This document shows, in pieces, positions 1 through 11,261 of a DNA stretch of 64,000 nucleotides (its first letter is position 1; each line of letters starts with the position of its first letter). The notes beneath the pieces are model-generated. The model was not told the DNA's origin. It ran no database searches and saw nothing but the letters and a program-made list of their open reading frames with translations. Location of the stretch: assembly GCA_001972305.1 (NCBI GenBank), contig BDDD01000023.1, forward strand, positions 231,707-295,706. Direction: 5' to 3'. The DNA comes from Cephalotus follicularis. Taxonomy: Eukaryota; Streptophyta; Magnoliopsida; Oxalidales; Cephalotaceae. The position numbers and the translations under genes were made by a program.

Positions 1-507
1 TTCTCTCTCTCACATGCATCCTTTTTCTCACCTTTCTCTCTTTGATTCTTGCAGGTTGCAGGTCTACAAGTTGTAGAGAGAATAGAGGGCATGCAAGCAC
101 TCTAATTGCATGTTCTGGCAGCCCTGTCGCGTGTGACACCTGCCCCCCATGCAATCTCCTCTTGGATCAGTTTAACAGGCATGCACAGACACCTGTTCTG
201 TACTGATCCGGTTGACTGGATGCATTGGCCAGTCGACTGTCCATAACACCCATCAGGCAGTCGGCTGCTCCCCGGTGACAGTCGGCTGCCCCTTCATAAA
301 CCAGGCAGTCGACTTCCCCTGTGTGGTAGTCGGCTGTCAAGGTCTGTTTTAGGGTTTCTTAAGCTTGATTTTCAACACATTGCATCTCCATTCATCCCAA
401 GCAATTACCAAACACAACTTTATAATAATTGGGCATTAAATTCAAATGAGTGCACATTTTATTAATAAAAATTATAATGTACACGAATTAAATTTGCGGT
501 TATTACA
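1..507 (-). repeat. 3' LTR of G1 (partial)
   Basis: This matches 6690-7196, the distal end of the other G1 LTR, at roughly 93 % by eye, and both copies end in the same GCGGTTATTACA. It is followed directly by the polypurine tract. It carries a cluster of the decamer CAGTCGACTG/CAGTCGGCTG (230-239, 258-267, 279-288, with variants at 306 and 327). The rest of the LTR lies left of the window. Confidence 0.93.
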
Positions 508-521
508 TTCCTCCCTCCTTA
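508..521 (-). other. Polypurine tract of G1
   Basis: On the minus strand this reads as a purine run (AAGGAGGGAGGAA) immediately before the 3' LTR. That is the expected place and composition for the plus-strand primer of reverse transcription. G3 has the equivalent tract at 61897-61909. Confidence 0.8.
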
Positions 522-553
522 AAGAAAATTCGTCCTCGAATTTAGCCCTTACA

Positions 554-1044
554 TCACATTCCGAATAGGTGGGGAAATGTTTCCCTCATTTCGTCTTCAC
601 ATTCCCACGTGGCTTCCTTGGTTCTGTGAAAACACCAAAGCACTTTGACCATAGGGATGGTCTTGTTCCTCAGAACCTTTTCCGTGCGATCCACTATCCT
701 CGTCGGCCTTTCTTCATATGTCAATCTCGGGCTAATGAATCCAGGGTCGTAGCTCAAAATGTGACATGGGTCGGGTACGTATTTCCGTAACATGGAAACA
801 TGAAATACGTTATGCACGTCCGACAAGCTAGGCGGTAGTGCAATCTGGTATGCTACCTCCCCCACTCTCTCCAGTATCTCGTAAGGTCCAATGTATCTCG
901 GAGCTAACTTCCCTTTATGGCCAAAATGATATATCCAAATCGAAGGCGAGATCTTCAGGAAAACATGATCTCCCTTCTCAAATCCCAGCTTTCTCCTCTT
1001 GCTGTCGGTGTAACTCTTCTGCTGCATCTTGCTACATATTCAGC
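554..1044 (-). pseudogene. G1 integrase C-terminal domain with chromodomain-like tail (fragment)
   Basis: The translation has the GPY/F-type integrase end (GPYEILERVGEVAYQIALPP) followed by the tail motif KVLW and EATWE typical of plant chromovirus integrases, which is thought to guide insertion into particular chromatin. It ends normally (residues HLFGM) about 50 bases before the polypurine tract. It lacks the catalytic core: comparison with G3 shows it joins directly to the N-terminal zinc-binding part near 1044, in a different frame. The chromodomain-like tail has a Cys-Phe where G3 has Arg-Tyr. It cannot make a working integrase. Confidence 0.88.
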
Positions 1045-2853
1045 AATTTCTCTCTTCATACCGCTCCACCAGTAGTTCTTCTTCAGGTCGTGCCACATCT
1101 TTCAACTCCCTGGGTGAACACTGTATCTCGATTTGTGAGCTTGTTGCAATAGCTCACTCTTGATGCTCTCATCATCCGGAACACATATCCTCCCTCGGAA
1201 CCTCAGTATGCCATCAGTATGAATGGAGAACTCAGAATCAACGTCAAGGCTCTCACGAATACTCCACAAATCAGCATCACTATACTGAGCAGTCAAAATA
1301 CGCTTGAGAAGTTCCGGTTGTGCTCTCATACTTGCCACAATCACTCCTCGGGAAACCATGAACGGATTCCATCTCTGAAATTCCTCCAATAGATTCCACT
1401 GTGACACCATTACTCCAGCAATCATCGCCTTGCGACTCAACGCATCAGCCACTACATTTGCCTTTCCCGGGTGGTATTGTATATTGCAGTTGTAGTCATT
1501 GAAGAACTCCACCCATCGCCTCTGTCTCATGTTGAGCTCCTTCTGGGAAAACAAATAATTTAAGCTCTTATGGTCAGTAAATATTTCAAACTGAGCTCCA
1601 TAGAGGTAGTGCCTCAATTTCTGCAAGGCAAACACTATGGCTGCCAACTCAAGATCGTGTACGGGATAATTTTCCTCGTACGGCTTCAACTTTCTCAATG
1701 TGTATGCAATCACCCTACCATGTTGAATCAGGACGCATCCCAATCCCTTCCCAAAAGCATATGTGTAGACAGTAAAACCCTCATTACCCTCCGGTAATGC
1801 CAACACTGGAGCCGAAATCAACCGACTCTTCAATTCCTGGAAACTTGCCTCACAAAAGTCATCCCACACAAAACTGGACTTCTTCTAAGACAACTGTGTC
1901 AGTGGTGCAGCAAGTTTCGAGAATCCCTCAATGAATCTACGGTAATAGCCAGCCAATCCCAAGAAACTACGCACCACCGTAACGTTCCTCGGTTGGGGCC
2001 AATCAACAATGCTCTCAATCTTTGAAGGATCCACTGACAATCCTTCAATCGACACTATGTGACCTAAGAAAGTCACATGATCCAGCCAAAATTCACACTT
2101 GCTGAATTTGGCGTACAGCTGTTCCTTCCGTAGTATCTGCAATACAATTTTCAAGTGCTGCATGTGTTCCTCAACGCTCTCTGAGTAGATCAGGATGTCA
2201 TCTAAGAAGATCACAACAAACTGATCAAGATAAGGTTGGAACACTCTGTTCATCAGACACATAAAGGCTGCAGGAGCATTAGTCAAACCAAACGGCAGTA
2301 TCAGAAATTCGTAGTGCCCATATCTGGTTCGAAATGCAGTCTTCTCCACATCACCTTCTCGGATCCTCAACTGATGATACCCTGTTCTTAGGTCAAGCTT
2401 GGAGAATATAGTTGAGCCTTGCAGTTGGTCGAACAACTCCTCAATATGTGGCAGAGGATACTTGTTCTTCACCGTCACTTGATTCAGTAGCCTGTAATCA
2501 ATGCATAGCCGCATTGATCCATCCTTCTTCTTCACAAATAGAATCGGTGCTCCCCACGGTGACACACTCGGTCTCATAAAACCCTTGTCAAGATAATCCT
2601 GCAACTGAACTTTCAACTCCTTCAGTTCGGCAGGAGCCATTCGGTACGGTGCTCTGGATATAGGAGCAGTTCCAGGAAATAACTCAATGCTGAACTCTAC
2701 ATCTCTCTACGGTGGCAATGAAGTGAGTTCATCTGGTAACACATCAGGAAAATCACATACAACAGGCACTTGTTCAATACTGGGCGTACCTTTCGTATGA
2801 TCAATCACATACGCCGAATAGCCCTCGCATCCTTGCTTGAGATACTTTTGTGC
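1045..2853 (-). pseudogene. G1 reverse transcriptase, RNase H and start of integrase
   Basis: Reading down from 2853, the frame shows the end of the protease linker and then RT (2640-1885) with the catalytic FLDD box near 2205 and the conserved [12 protein letters not shown]. RNase H follows (1869-1102) with TDHKSL near 1580. The start of the integrase zinc-binding region comes last. All three segments share one frame, broken by TAG codons at 2709-2707 and 1887-1885 and by a TGA at about 1101. After residues EYVAR the sequence jumps to the integrase C-terminus, so the DDE core is gone. The best guide to the lost part is G3 at 62797-63470. Confidence 0.9.
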
Positions 2854-4466
2854 TCATGTATATGAAATGATCGGAGCAGTGCCATTCTTCTCTCCGATAA
2901 ATTTGCACTCAGTCCCATCTGGCAGATAAAAGGTCATCATCTTGTTGTAGCAATCAACACAAGCATGATGAGCATATAGCCAATCCATCCCCAAGATTAC
3001 ATCAAACTCTCGGATAGGTAATACTATCAAGTCAGTGGATAATTCAATCCCAGCTACCACGATTTCACAATCCTTCATAACAGTATCAGATAAAAGACAA
3101 GTACCCGCAGGAGTACTCACCTCCAAAACATATGGTAGTCTAGAAGTAACACCATGCAACTTGCGAGCAAAACTAGATGCAATAAATGAATGCGTCGCAC
3201 CATGGTCAATCAACACATGAGCTAATATGCCAGATATATAGATAGTACCTCCCACAATAGTAGTAGATTCTGGCAAATCATCTTTAGATAAGGTGTAGAC
3301 CCTACCTTTTACAATCCCCTTTCTGGTGTCTCTCCGCGGTTGAGCCGCCGCAACACTGCCACTAGCACTAGCACTCCCATGTTGGCCGCGTGCTTGATCT
3401 CTCATCATCGGGCAATTAATCACCATGTGATCCTGTGAAACACATCTCAAACACTTCCCCATCTTCTTCCAACATTCGGTCTCATCATGATTCTGACGAT
3501 CGCAAAAAACACATCCACTTGCATTCGGCTGACTGTTTAGGCCAGGTGTCCTTGATCGTGTGCGTTGAGAACCACCTTGCCCTCTGTTATCAGATATGGT
3601 TGACTTAGCAGGATTATTACTTCCCTGCCCCTGTGACTGTACGGCCCTCGATTGATTAGTATGAGTCCGTTCTGCCCTTCTCTCATTCGCGTCAGCCTCC
3701 AAGATCATGGCTCTCTCAGCAACATCAACAAAAGTGGTCAGCTGCAACAACAACAATTTAGACCTGATGTCTGGTCGAAGGCCTTTCAGGAACCTCCGGA
3801 TCATCCGTGACTCACCCTCCACAAGATAAGGTGTGTGTCTGGCCAGCTCCACAAATCTGGTCTGGTACGGAGCTACCGTCATGTCTCCTTGACCTAACTC
3901 CATCAACTCTGTCTCCCATTGGTCCCGCTCAATCTGTGGCACATAAGCATCAAGAAATTCGGACTGGAATCTGTCCCAAGTCCGGTCAAGTTCACGGGCT
4001 TCCCATTTCGCTTCAATCCTTTCCCACCAGTAAGTCGCCTCGCCCCACAAGCGGTACACAGCAAAACTGAGTTTCTTCTCATCGGTACACTCCAGAGCAG
4101 CAAATATCTTTTCCAAGTCCCTGATCCACCGTTCAGCTACGGTAGCATTCAGTTCACCATTAATGGTCGGAGGATTCTGTCGCATGAACCCCTCCAGATC
4201 TCGGCCAAATCCACCTGCATGACAAGCATCTGGTGCTGGCTGATATGCCCGGTTAGCCTCGTACATTTGCCAGATATGTTCCATGTTTGCTGCATTCGCT
4301 TGCATCTGCTGTCAAAAAAGATCAGCCAGGTTGTCGAAATTACTCCTCTCATCAAGGACTGGAGGAACATTCACTCATTCATTTACGGAACATTTTCAGG
4401 TACTGGCGGAGCATTGAATCCTTTGTCGGCTCTACGCCTTCCTCGTCTACCTCTTCTTAGATCCAT
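2854..4466 (-). pseudogene. G1 gag and aspartic protease
   Basis: The long open stretch 4305-2854 (483 residues) holds the gag capsid domain (about residues 55-190), two CCHC zinc knuckles (near residues 262-275 and 287-300) that would bind the RNA, and a retroviral-type protease. The protease is recognised by DVILGMDWL near residue 435. Its active-site triplet, normally Asp-Ser-Gly, reads Asp-His-Gly near residue 365, so it is probably dead. The natural start is more likely the ATG at 4466 (a basic MDLRRGRRG start), separated from the rest by a frameshift and stops near 4312-4380. The frame ends at a TGA (2856-2854) in the protease-RT linker, and pol continues in the same frame. Confidence 0.9.
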
Positions 4467-4557
4467 TTTGTTTCCTATATGGAATGACAAAAATCATTAG
4501 GAAACATTTCACTCAAATTTCCGAGAAACTTATCCCAGCTTAGCATATATGGAATAT

Positions 4558-4569
4558 GCTCTGATACCA
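4558..4569 (-). other. Primer binding site of G1 (initiator Met tRNA)
   Basis: The minus strand reads TGGTATCAGAGC, the complement of the 3' end of plant initiator methionine tRNA. It lies three bases from the LTR end at 4573. Reverse transcription would start here. Confidence 0.9.
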
Positions 4570-4572
4570 TGC

Positions 4573-7196
4573 TGTCACACCCTATTTTTACATTAGACAA
4601 GCATATCAGGTGATATCAGTACGAAGCATAAGAATAATAATCCAGCATTCTCATAACAAATCAAAAACATAAGCGGAAGCAGTTAAAACTTGATTACAGC
4701 ACAAGTCATCCGCACGCATCCCATACTACGTGCGGGTACAATTTAACAATATCCTTAACATAAGGAAAAAAAAATACAACAGTACACGGAGTGTGATCCG
4801 TTTAGTACAATACAAATAAGGGAAATAACAACCTTAAATCGAAAATAAGAAGCTCTCCAAGCTTCAGCAACGAACTCCGATCGTCTTCGCTTAATATGAA
4901 ATTGTAGGGGTTAGTCGTTGTCCTCACTTGGCTAAGTAGGAAGATAATGCATGCTAAGGAATATACAAATGCAACATGTATGACAGTTTATACATTAAAA
5001 TAACATTTCATTGTGCCAATATATAAGCAAACATGCCAAGTGGCCATAGACAATCCATATGCAAAGATACCGCACAAGGGTACAATCAATCAGTCCAGTG
5101 GTTTGTCCGAAGACCAGTATTAGGCTCAAGACGTCGCTAACCCCTAGCCTACGTCGAACCACCTAGCTATCACCCCAACTCCGCTGATGATAGGAGGTAA
5201 ACAGTGCTGCCGGCATTAGGGGGCAGTTAACAATCAAGCTCTGCATTGCAGGCTGTTTTGGTGTGTACTCTGGCCAACTCCTGGCACATAGGACCACCTC
5301 TGTTAGCCAGTGACATCTGCCATCACTCGACTAATCAGCAATATACATAGACAATCAATCAATCAGTTCAGTTCAATAGTATTACATATATATATGATAT
5401 GCAATATAAATGTTTTCTTTAGAAACATATAACATTTCAGTGATCGTACATCTCATATGAGGAAAACGATATCAGTACAGTAGTGGTTTCCAATTCGGAA
5501 ACAAAACAGTAGGTGATAAACAGTAGTTGATAAATCAGTAGTTTTTGTAATAATAGTTTTCATTTGAAAATGGTGTTTAAAACCATGAATTGTGCATATA
5601 GCACATAGTTCGTTCGTTCGTTGCAATATAAGTAGTAGCGATGTTAAATAACATCAAACAGTATATACTATATGATGGTAGCATATACAATTCAATGACA
5701 GTACCAAACAGTAGCAATTCAATCAATATTATGCAATTTCGACCCAGAACAGTAGACTGCCCTCAAGAATAGTCGACTGCTTTGGTTGAGTAGTCGACTG
5801 CTTTGCCTTGGCAGTCAACTGTATAGGTTGAGTAGTCGACTGCCACTATGAACAGTCGACTGCTTCTGCCTAGAAAGTGCAGGCAGTAGCAGTTTGTATC
5901 CAATTCCATGTCCAATTTCACACATGCAATCATACAGAAAATAACAAACATGGTATGCATAAAATATCTTCCATAACGTATCACTACCCCTACCTCAAAT
6001 CGGTATCCCAAGATCAATTGGAATGATCTTTCTCTTTGAGTTTCCAAGTCACTTTCACCAACAATCTTTGAATCCAGCAAATTATAATCTAAACATGCAT
6101 GTTTATGGATACATGCAATAGTATCAGCAGGTTTCTAAATGTCAAATACGATTACTACTTCAACAATAGTTTATTACCAAATCCATCAAGTCCTAAACTC
6201 CCATTTTACAACTTCCATTTTAATTCTAGAATCTGTTATCTTCAATTATGTTAACAGAAAGTATTCATGTATAAACTTAGGGAATCAGTAGGCATAATAC
6301 AACTAACCAACAATCACAATTCGAATTAGAATCATTAAAATTCTCTAAGCTTCATATTTCCATACTTCCTACTCCCTTTCAATATCAATTCTAATACCCT
6401 TTAAAGATTATCAACTTTAAACATGTTTGACAAAAGGTATTCAACATTCCTCCTAGCTACATTATCAACATATTAACAGTGAGTTCGAACTAAGGACTTA
6501 CCAAGAACTCCAAAGCTTCAATTCCCTTCTTTGAGCTCTAATCCATCAACATGCAAGCTCCCAATAATCTCCAGCAACTCTCCTCAATTTTCAATGTTTC
6601 TAACACTCCTTCACAGCTCATGCACAGCTGATATAGGGGTCTGGAGTTTTAGAATTCGCCAGGCTCCATTACTCCACTCTCTCATTTCCTTCTCTCTCAC
6701 ACATGCATCCTTTTTCTCACCTTTCTAACTTTGATTCTTGCAGGTTGCAGGTCTACAAGTTAAAGAGAAAATAGAGGGCATGCAAGCACTCTAATTGCAT
6801 GTTCTGGAAGCCCTGTCGCATGTGACACCTGCCCCCCATGCAATCTCCTCTTGGATCAGTTTAACAGGCATGCACAGACACCTATTCTGTACAGATCCAG
6901 TAGAATGGATGCATTGGCAAGTCGACTATCCAAAACACACATCAGGCAGTCGACTACTCCCCAGTGAAAGTCGGCTGCCCCTTCATAAACCAGGCAGTCG
7001 ACTTCCCCTGTGTGGTAGTCGGCTGTCAAGGTCTGTTTTAGGGTTTCTTAAGCTTGATTTTCAACACATTGCATCTCCATTCATCCCAAGCAATTACCAA
7101 ATACAACTTTATAATAATTGGACATTAAATTCAAATGAGTGCACATTTTATTAATAAAAATTATAATGTACACGAATTGAATTCGCGGTTATTACA
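4573..7196 (-). repeat. 5' LTR of G1, 2.6 kb
   Basis: The boundaries on the plus strand are TGTCACACCC at 4573 and GGTTATTACA ending at 7196, so the LTR is a TG...CA unit of 2624 bp. It contains CAGTCGACTG-type decamers in two clusters (5750-5863 and about 6900-7025). No coding region inside is convincing. The open frames near 5763-6080 are made of the decamer clusters. G3 has a related but clearly distinct LTR. Confidence 0.93.
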
Positions 7197-7198
7197 AA

Positions 7199-7532
7199 AT
7201 TGCTCGGTCCTCGATTGTGATCCATACAACTCCTGAAGATGGAGAAGTATAGCTCCTAGGGTATAAATCTTCTCGTGCTATCTTTGGAATTCTGGGACCA
7301 TAACCGAAATCACTAGGCAATATGCTTGCTCATCCTCATATATCCATTAGGCCCTATTGGCCTTAAGCTCATCAAACGGGTTGGCTCCCAGTTTAGGGGG
7401 GGCTCTCAGTCATGACTTGAGTAAGCTTCATGCTCGTGAGTGCTAAGTGTAAGTTGCATTGCCAATCCAAGAAATTAGGACCCATAAGCTTGTTTGTTTC
7501 AAGAACACGTGATAGTGCTTGGCAATCGACAT
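7199..7532 (-). pseudogene. C2 gag N-terminal fragment
   Basis: Read on the minus strand, fragments match the C1 gag: an ETNKL..PNFLDWQ stretch (near 7500-7440) and a DEQA..MVP..LLHLQELY stretch (near 7320-7215). Both are diagnostic of the Copia capsid region. The reading frame is broken by frameshifts and stops (for example near 7395), and the gene ends abruptly at 7197 where G1 is inserted. The likely original start codon is at 7532. Confidence 0.8.
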
Positions 7533-8770
7533 TATAGCAGAATATGGTGAAAAACTAGCAACCTATAAAAGAGGAAGCATGAGAGAGATTAATTAGCAAA
7601 TCATTCCAATTATATTATTACATTAATACTTGGTCTTTTGTAATTATGGCTCCTCCCACTATTCTACTCGTATCCCACACCTCATGTGGAATTTAGGAAG
7701 CCTCTCGCTTCCTAGTTGGGATCAGAATCTATCCACAATACCATGGCCCCGACTTTGGTCGTGAAAACCATAATACTTGAATAGGTAGGTATGAATACCA
7801 ATTTATATTAGGACCTCTCGCCCATATGTAAGATCCGATACAAGATTCGGCCTCCCGGCCCATATGGTCTCAACTTTGGTTGTGCAAACCATATGATCCC
7901 GGTATAAGTCAAACCCACAACCCTCAAAGAAATAGATCTGTTTTGATACCCACATGCTTTTGCCTGTCAGAGTATCAAATCATGACCATTTCCTTCCAGT
8001 GCACCTCACACTGAAATTGAATAGAAATGGTTATATAGGGGACCTCAGCTTTTGCTGGTGCCATTCCCAATATATCCATACCATTCAACGATGATTGTGG
8101 AAGGCCAATGACAGGGCAGCCATATGCCCCACCACTTATGGACTTATTATTTGCAAGTTGGAGGGATTTAGGTATCATAACTTTTTAACAAATTGCCAAA
8201 GCCGTTTATGATTAATTTTAATCTTCCAATCCCTTTAGACCGCTTAACATGCTTGGACGTGTTTGGATTGTTTGCAAAAAGAAAACATCCATCTCATGCA
8301 CCCTAAAACATGGCTTTCAACAGGTCTTGTAATCTTCTTGATATTCTTTTCAATCTCCATTGGTCTCCTTTCTTCAAATTACAACCATAGTACATTTAAA
8401 TGAAAAGAAATACAATTGAGGGAGAAGAGAATTCTACTCTAAGAAAATAAATACAACGCTCGCAGGCAGCCTTATTACAGACCGATTGAATTCCATGAAT
8501 GTAAAAAAGCAATTGAATCATCCACACAAGAAAACACAAAGTTAAGCCGAGTCCCAAGCCTACCAGTATGCATGATAAATTCACAAATATAACCGATATA
8601 TAATTGAATAAACACGTAACAATTTGGCGTCCAATGATGCGTCGATTTCATTAGTGTGACCAATAAGCAACTCCTACTGAAAGTAGGGCTAGACAAAATC
8701 GGCCAAAACACATATGCATTAAAAAATTCCCTAAACATCAAATTGAGGTCTAATTGAAGTCAATTAGGTG
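7533..8770 (-). other. Leader (5' untranslated region) of C2
   Basis: This has no coding content. Segments resemble the C1 leader in the same order, for example TAGAATTCTCTTCTCC near 8430 (minus) and in C1 near 17450. Two short open frames at 8396-8741 lie in this leader and have no recognisable domain. A long untranslated leader is shared by C1, C2 and C3. Confidence 0.7.
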
Positions 8771-8782
8771 TCTCTGATACCA
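8771..8782 (-). other. Primer binding site of C2
   Basis: The minus strand reads TGGTATCAGAGA, one base off the initiator-Met tRNA complement, two bases inside the LTR end at 8785. Confidence 0.8.
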
Positions 8783-8784
8783 GT

Positions 8785-11261
8785 TGTTGGGAACGGCTCA
8801 AACACGCAACGGAAGAAAAAACGTGCAATTTGAACTTTGGGGTTAGGGCCAATTAATTTTAAATTTCATCAAATTGATTAGTCCCCAACCAATAGGAGGC
8901 CCTAGGCTGAGTTTGAATTGTCCCACTGAGTGCCTAGGAACCTGAATTGAACAACCAATCAAACCAACACCCAAAACCAAGCATAGGGCAAAACGGGTCA
9001 AAACACTATGGTTGCCGTAAACCCTAGAAATGGACACCAAAAATGGATCACAAAGAAACACACAAAACTCTAGCCAAAGTCCAATCATCCCTAACCATAA
9101 CATCCCTAACCCTAAGGGATGACAAACAAACCACCAAGAGGGCAAGAGGTTCGGCAAGGGTTCTCTAACCTTAGCTACAACCCGTTGCAACAAGGGAGAA
9201 GAAGAAGAAGAGATTCTTACCAAAAGTGAAGACTCCTTCCTTCAAGACAAGCTCCCTCTACTCTTTATTCCAAAAGCTCCAAGCTCCTCCGCAAGCCACA
9301 AAAGGGAGGATCCAAGGATGCAAGCCAAGTGCTTATGCTTCCTTAAATCACTCTAGGTAAGATAAGAAGTAGTGTGCAAGTTATCTCCGCCTATAATGAA
9401 CTTTGAGTGGTGAAAGGAGTGTTGAAAATGGCTACAAATTGCACCAAACGATTTAGGCGTCAATACGTAGGCAAGGCATTGACGCGTGCGGTGGCAGCAG
9501 GAAGATGAGAGACGCATCAGGGAAGAGAAGGAAAGAGCAAGTGTGTTATGGAAGCTTCATTGCTTTTTTCCTGTAGTCATTAAGTATTTATACTTTTTGA
9601 CTTTTTGACTTTTCTCTCTCTCACCAACTCCTCTTAATCTGGTCAAACTCGCTCATCAGCCTATCACGGTGTTAATGCCATGCGTCTTATCTTATCTAGG
9701 CGTCAACTCCGACGATAGGATGAAACAGGCGCTTAGTCTCATTTGCCTTAGCATCAATGCCATGAACACCATAGCATCAATGCGTAAGTCATTGGTTTAA
9801 AAAAGTGTTAACTCATGCCCTTCGCGTTAACGCCTAGCGACCTCTTATAATTATGGCATCAAAGAATGCTCTTCATGGCATCGACGCTTAAGCTACTGGT
9901 TTTGTCAGTGTCAATGCATGCTCTCCATAGCGTTGACGCCCATCAACTTAACTAAACACGGTGTCGACACACACCTATGGCGTCGATGCCCAAGGCAAAG
10001 ATGAGATAATCTATTCTATAATTCATAACCCTTCGCATGGAATATTTCATCGTCGCATTGCATGGACCTAAATTCGTCAAATGAAATACTCACTAGCAAA
10101 ACAACATTTTCTCTGATGTTGTCCTTTCACTAAATGATATGTGTCCCGCCACATATCAACCTGTTCAAAGTCAGGTAGGACCCGAAAGCCTGTAATTCTT
10201 CGGTATGATTATAAATTCCTAGTACACCCCGATATCTGGTACGACCATCCTGATAGTCACCCCTCATATCCTTGTGTTACCACGTCTATCAATCATGGAC
10301 CGAATAGCCAGTCGCTTTATCCAGTCATCAGCATATGTGTCATGTTTCCCTCATCATGCTTGGCTCTGATCACAGCCTAGGGTTTGGATGAATGTCACCC
10401 CTAGTATTGCTATGATAACTATTTATCTATGATCGCACTGAGACTATTGGTAGACCTCCCATGAGAACCTCTCATTCCTAGTCCACCTATGTCTGATCAG
10501 GACTTTTAAGTCTACAACGTACATAGATAAATAGAGCTAATCACTCTCAGCCCGGGTGTGACGATCCCCTATTGCGTACTTGCCCATACATCTCAATACA
10601 GCTCCTGCAAGACCCAAAGACAATCCTTTTGCAGGCACGTGGCTAGTGCAGGGGAAGGCAAAAATTAAAGTCAAGTAGTCACTACACAATGCATGCTAGC
10701 CGCTCAGGTCAAAGGAGACAACGTAGGCTATAGACCTACTAGTCACCATTGACTATACACTACCAAGACCATAGGAATCCTATTGACATTGGGTATTGCC
10801 TATCCAAATCGGTTTCCTATTGGTGGGTCTGTTCAGTGTCACGCTCTCTAGCATGCACCTCACATTCTGCTTTAGGGATAAACCCAAATGGCTACAACAT
10901 CACCATCCTCCACTGTTAACCTATAAGCATGCTTAACGTGATAAGTCTTCGTGGTTCATCAATGGCCCGAAGAAAGTGAACCTATGACTTGTAACATTTG
11001 TCACAAGGAATAAGGATCTCCATCTCATAGCCCTCTTAGCACGAGATCCAACCCTTTGGTGTGATAGGGCGCTATATGACATATAGTTAATTATGAATAA
11101 TTATTTTGTTCCTTTTGGTTGGTTGGGATGAGCCACATAGCCTTGCCAATATAAAATTTGCACATGAAATATGAATGGAATTCGTAATTGTATAAATCAA
11201 GAGTGTATATGTACAATCAACAAGCCATATCGTGGCATACAGGGACACCCGTAACCTAACA
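8785..11261 (-). repeat. 5' LTR of C2, 2.5 kb
   Basis: This is a TG...CA unit of 2477 bp. Its outer two-fifths (about 10500-11261, minus) align in order with the C3 LTR (about 11410-12000, plus) and more distantly with the C1 LTRs. Shared landmarks are GGGTTGGAT, a GAGCGGCT..CAT block and GGTGCATGCT. A cluster of degenerate GCGTCGACGC words lies at 9459-9990. No gene is visible; an open frame at 8843-9223 has no domain. Confidence 0.82.

Larger units (their letters stand above)
1..7196 (-). mobile_element. G1: Ty3/Gypsy chromovirus (Tekay-like), defective, cut by window edge
   Basis: Read on the minus strand, the element runs 5' LTR (7196 to 4573), primer site (4569-4558), gag-protease, reverse transcriptase, RNase H, integrase remnant with a chromodomain-like tail, polypurine tract, then the 3' LTR, of which only the last 507 bases lie in the window. 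A gag-pol order of PR-RT-RH-INT places it in Ty3/Gypsy, and the integrase tail resembles that of the plant Tekay chromoviruses. It is inserted in the gag of the minus-strand Copia element C2. The target duplication cannot be checked because the other flank is outside the window. It is defective through several stops, a frameshift in gag and loss of the integrase core. Confidence 0.93.
7197..11261 (-). mobile_element. C2: Ty1/Copia element (Tork-like), 5' part only
   Basis: On the minus strand this is LTR (11261-8785), primer site, about 1.2 kb of leader, and the start of gag, cut at 7197 by G1. The leader and gag are clearly related to those of C1 (16402-18574 and 30192-30397). The LTR begins TGTTAGG and ends CCCAACA on the minus strand. 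It is inserted into the LTR of C3, head to head with it. The remainder lies left of the window. Confidence 0.85.

Noticed and set aside
5763-6080. Possible small gene on the minus strand in the G1 LTR
   Set aside because: Half of it (VDYST..VDCQ..) is decamer-derived, and the other copy of the LTR gives no support for conservation in this window.
8396-9223. Minus-strand open frames with a few hydrophobic stretches
   Set aside because: They lie in the C2 leader and LTR end, have no domain, and the equivalent C1 region has no corresponding frame.
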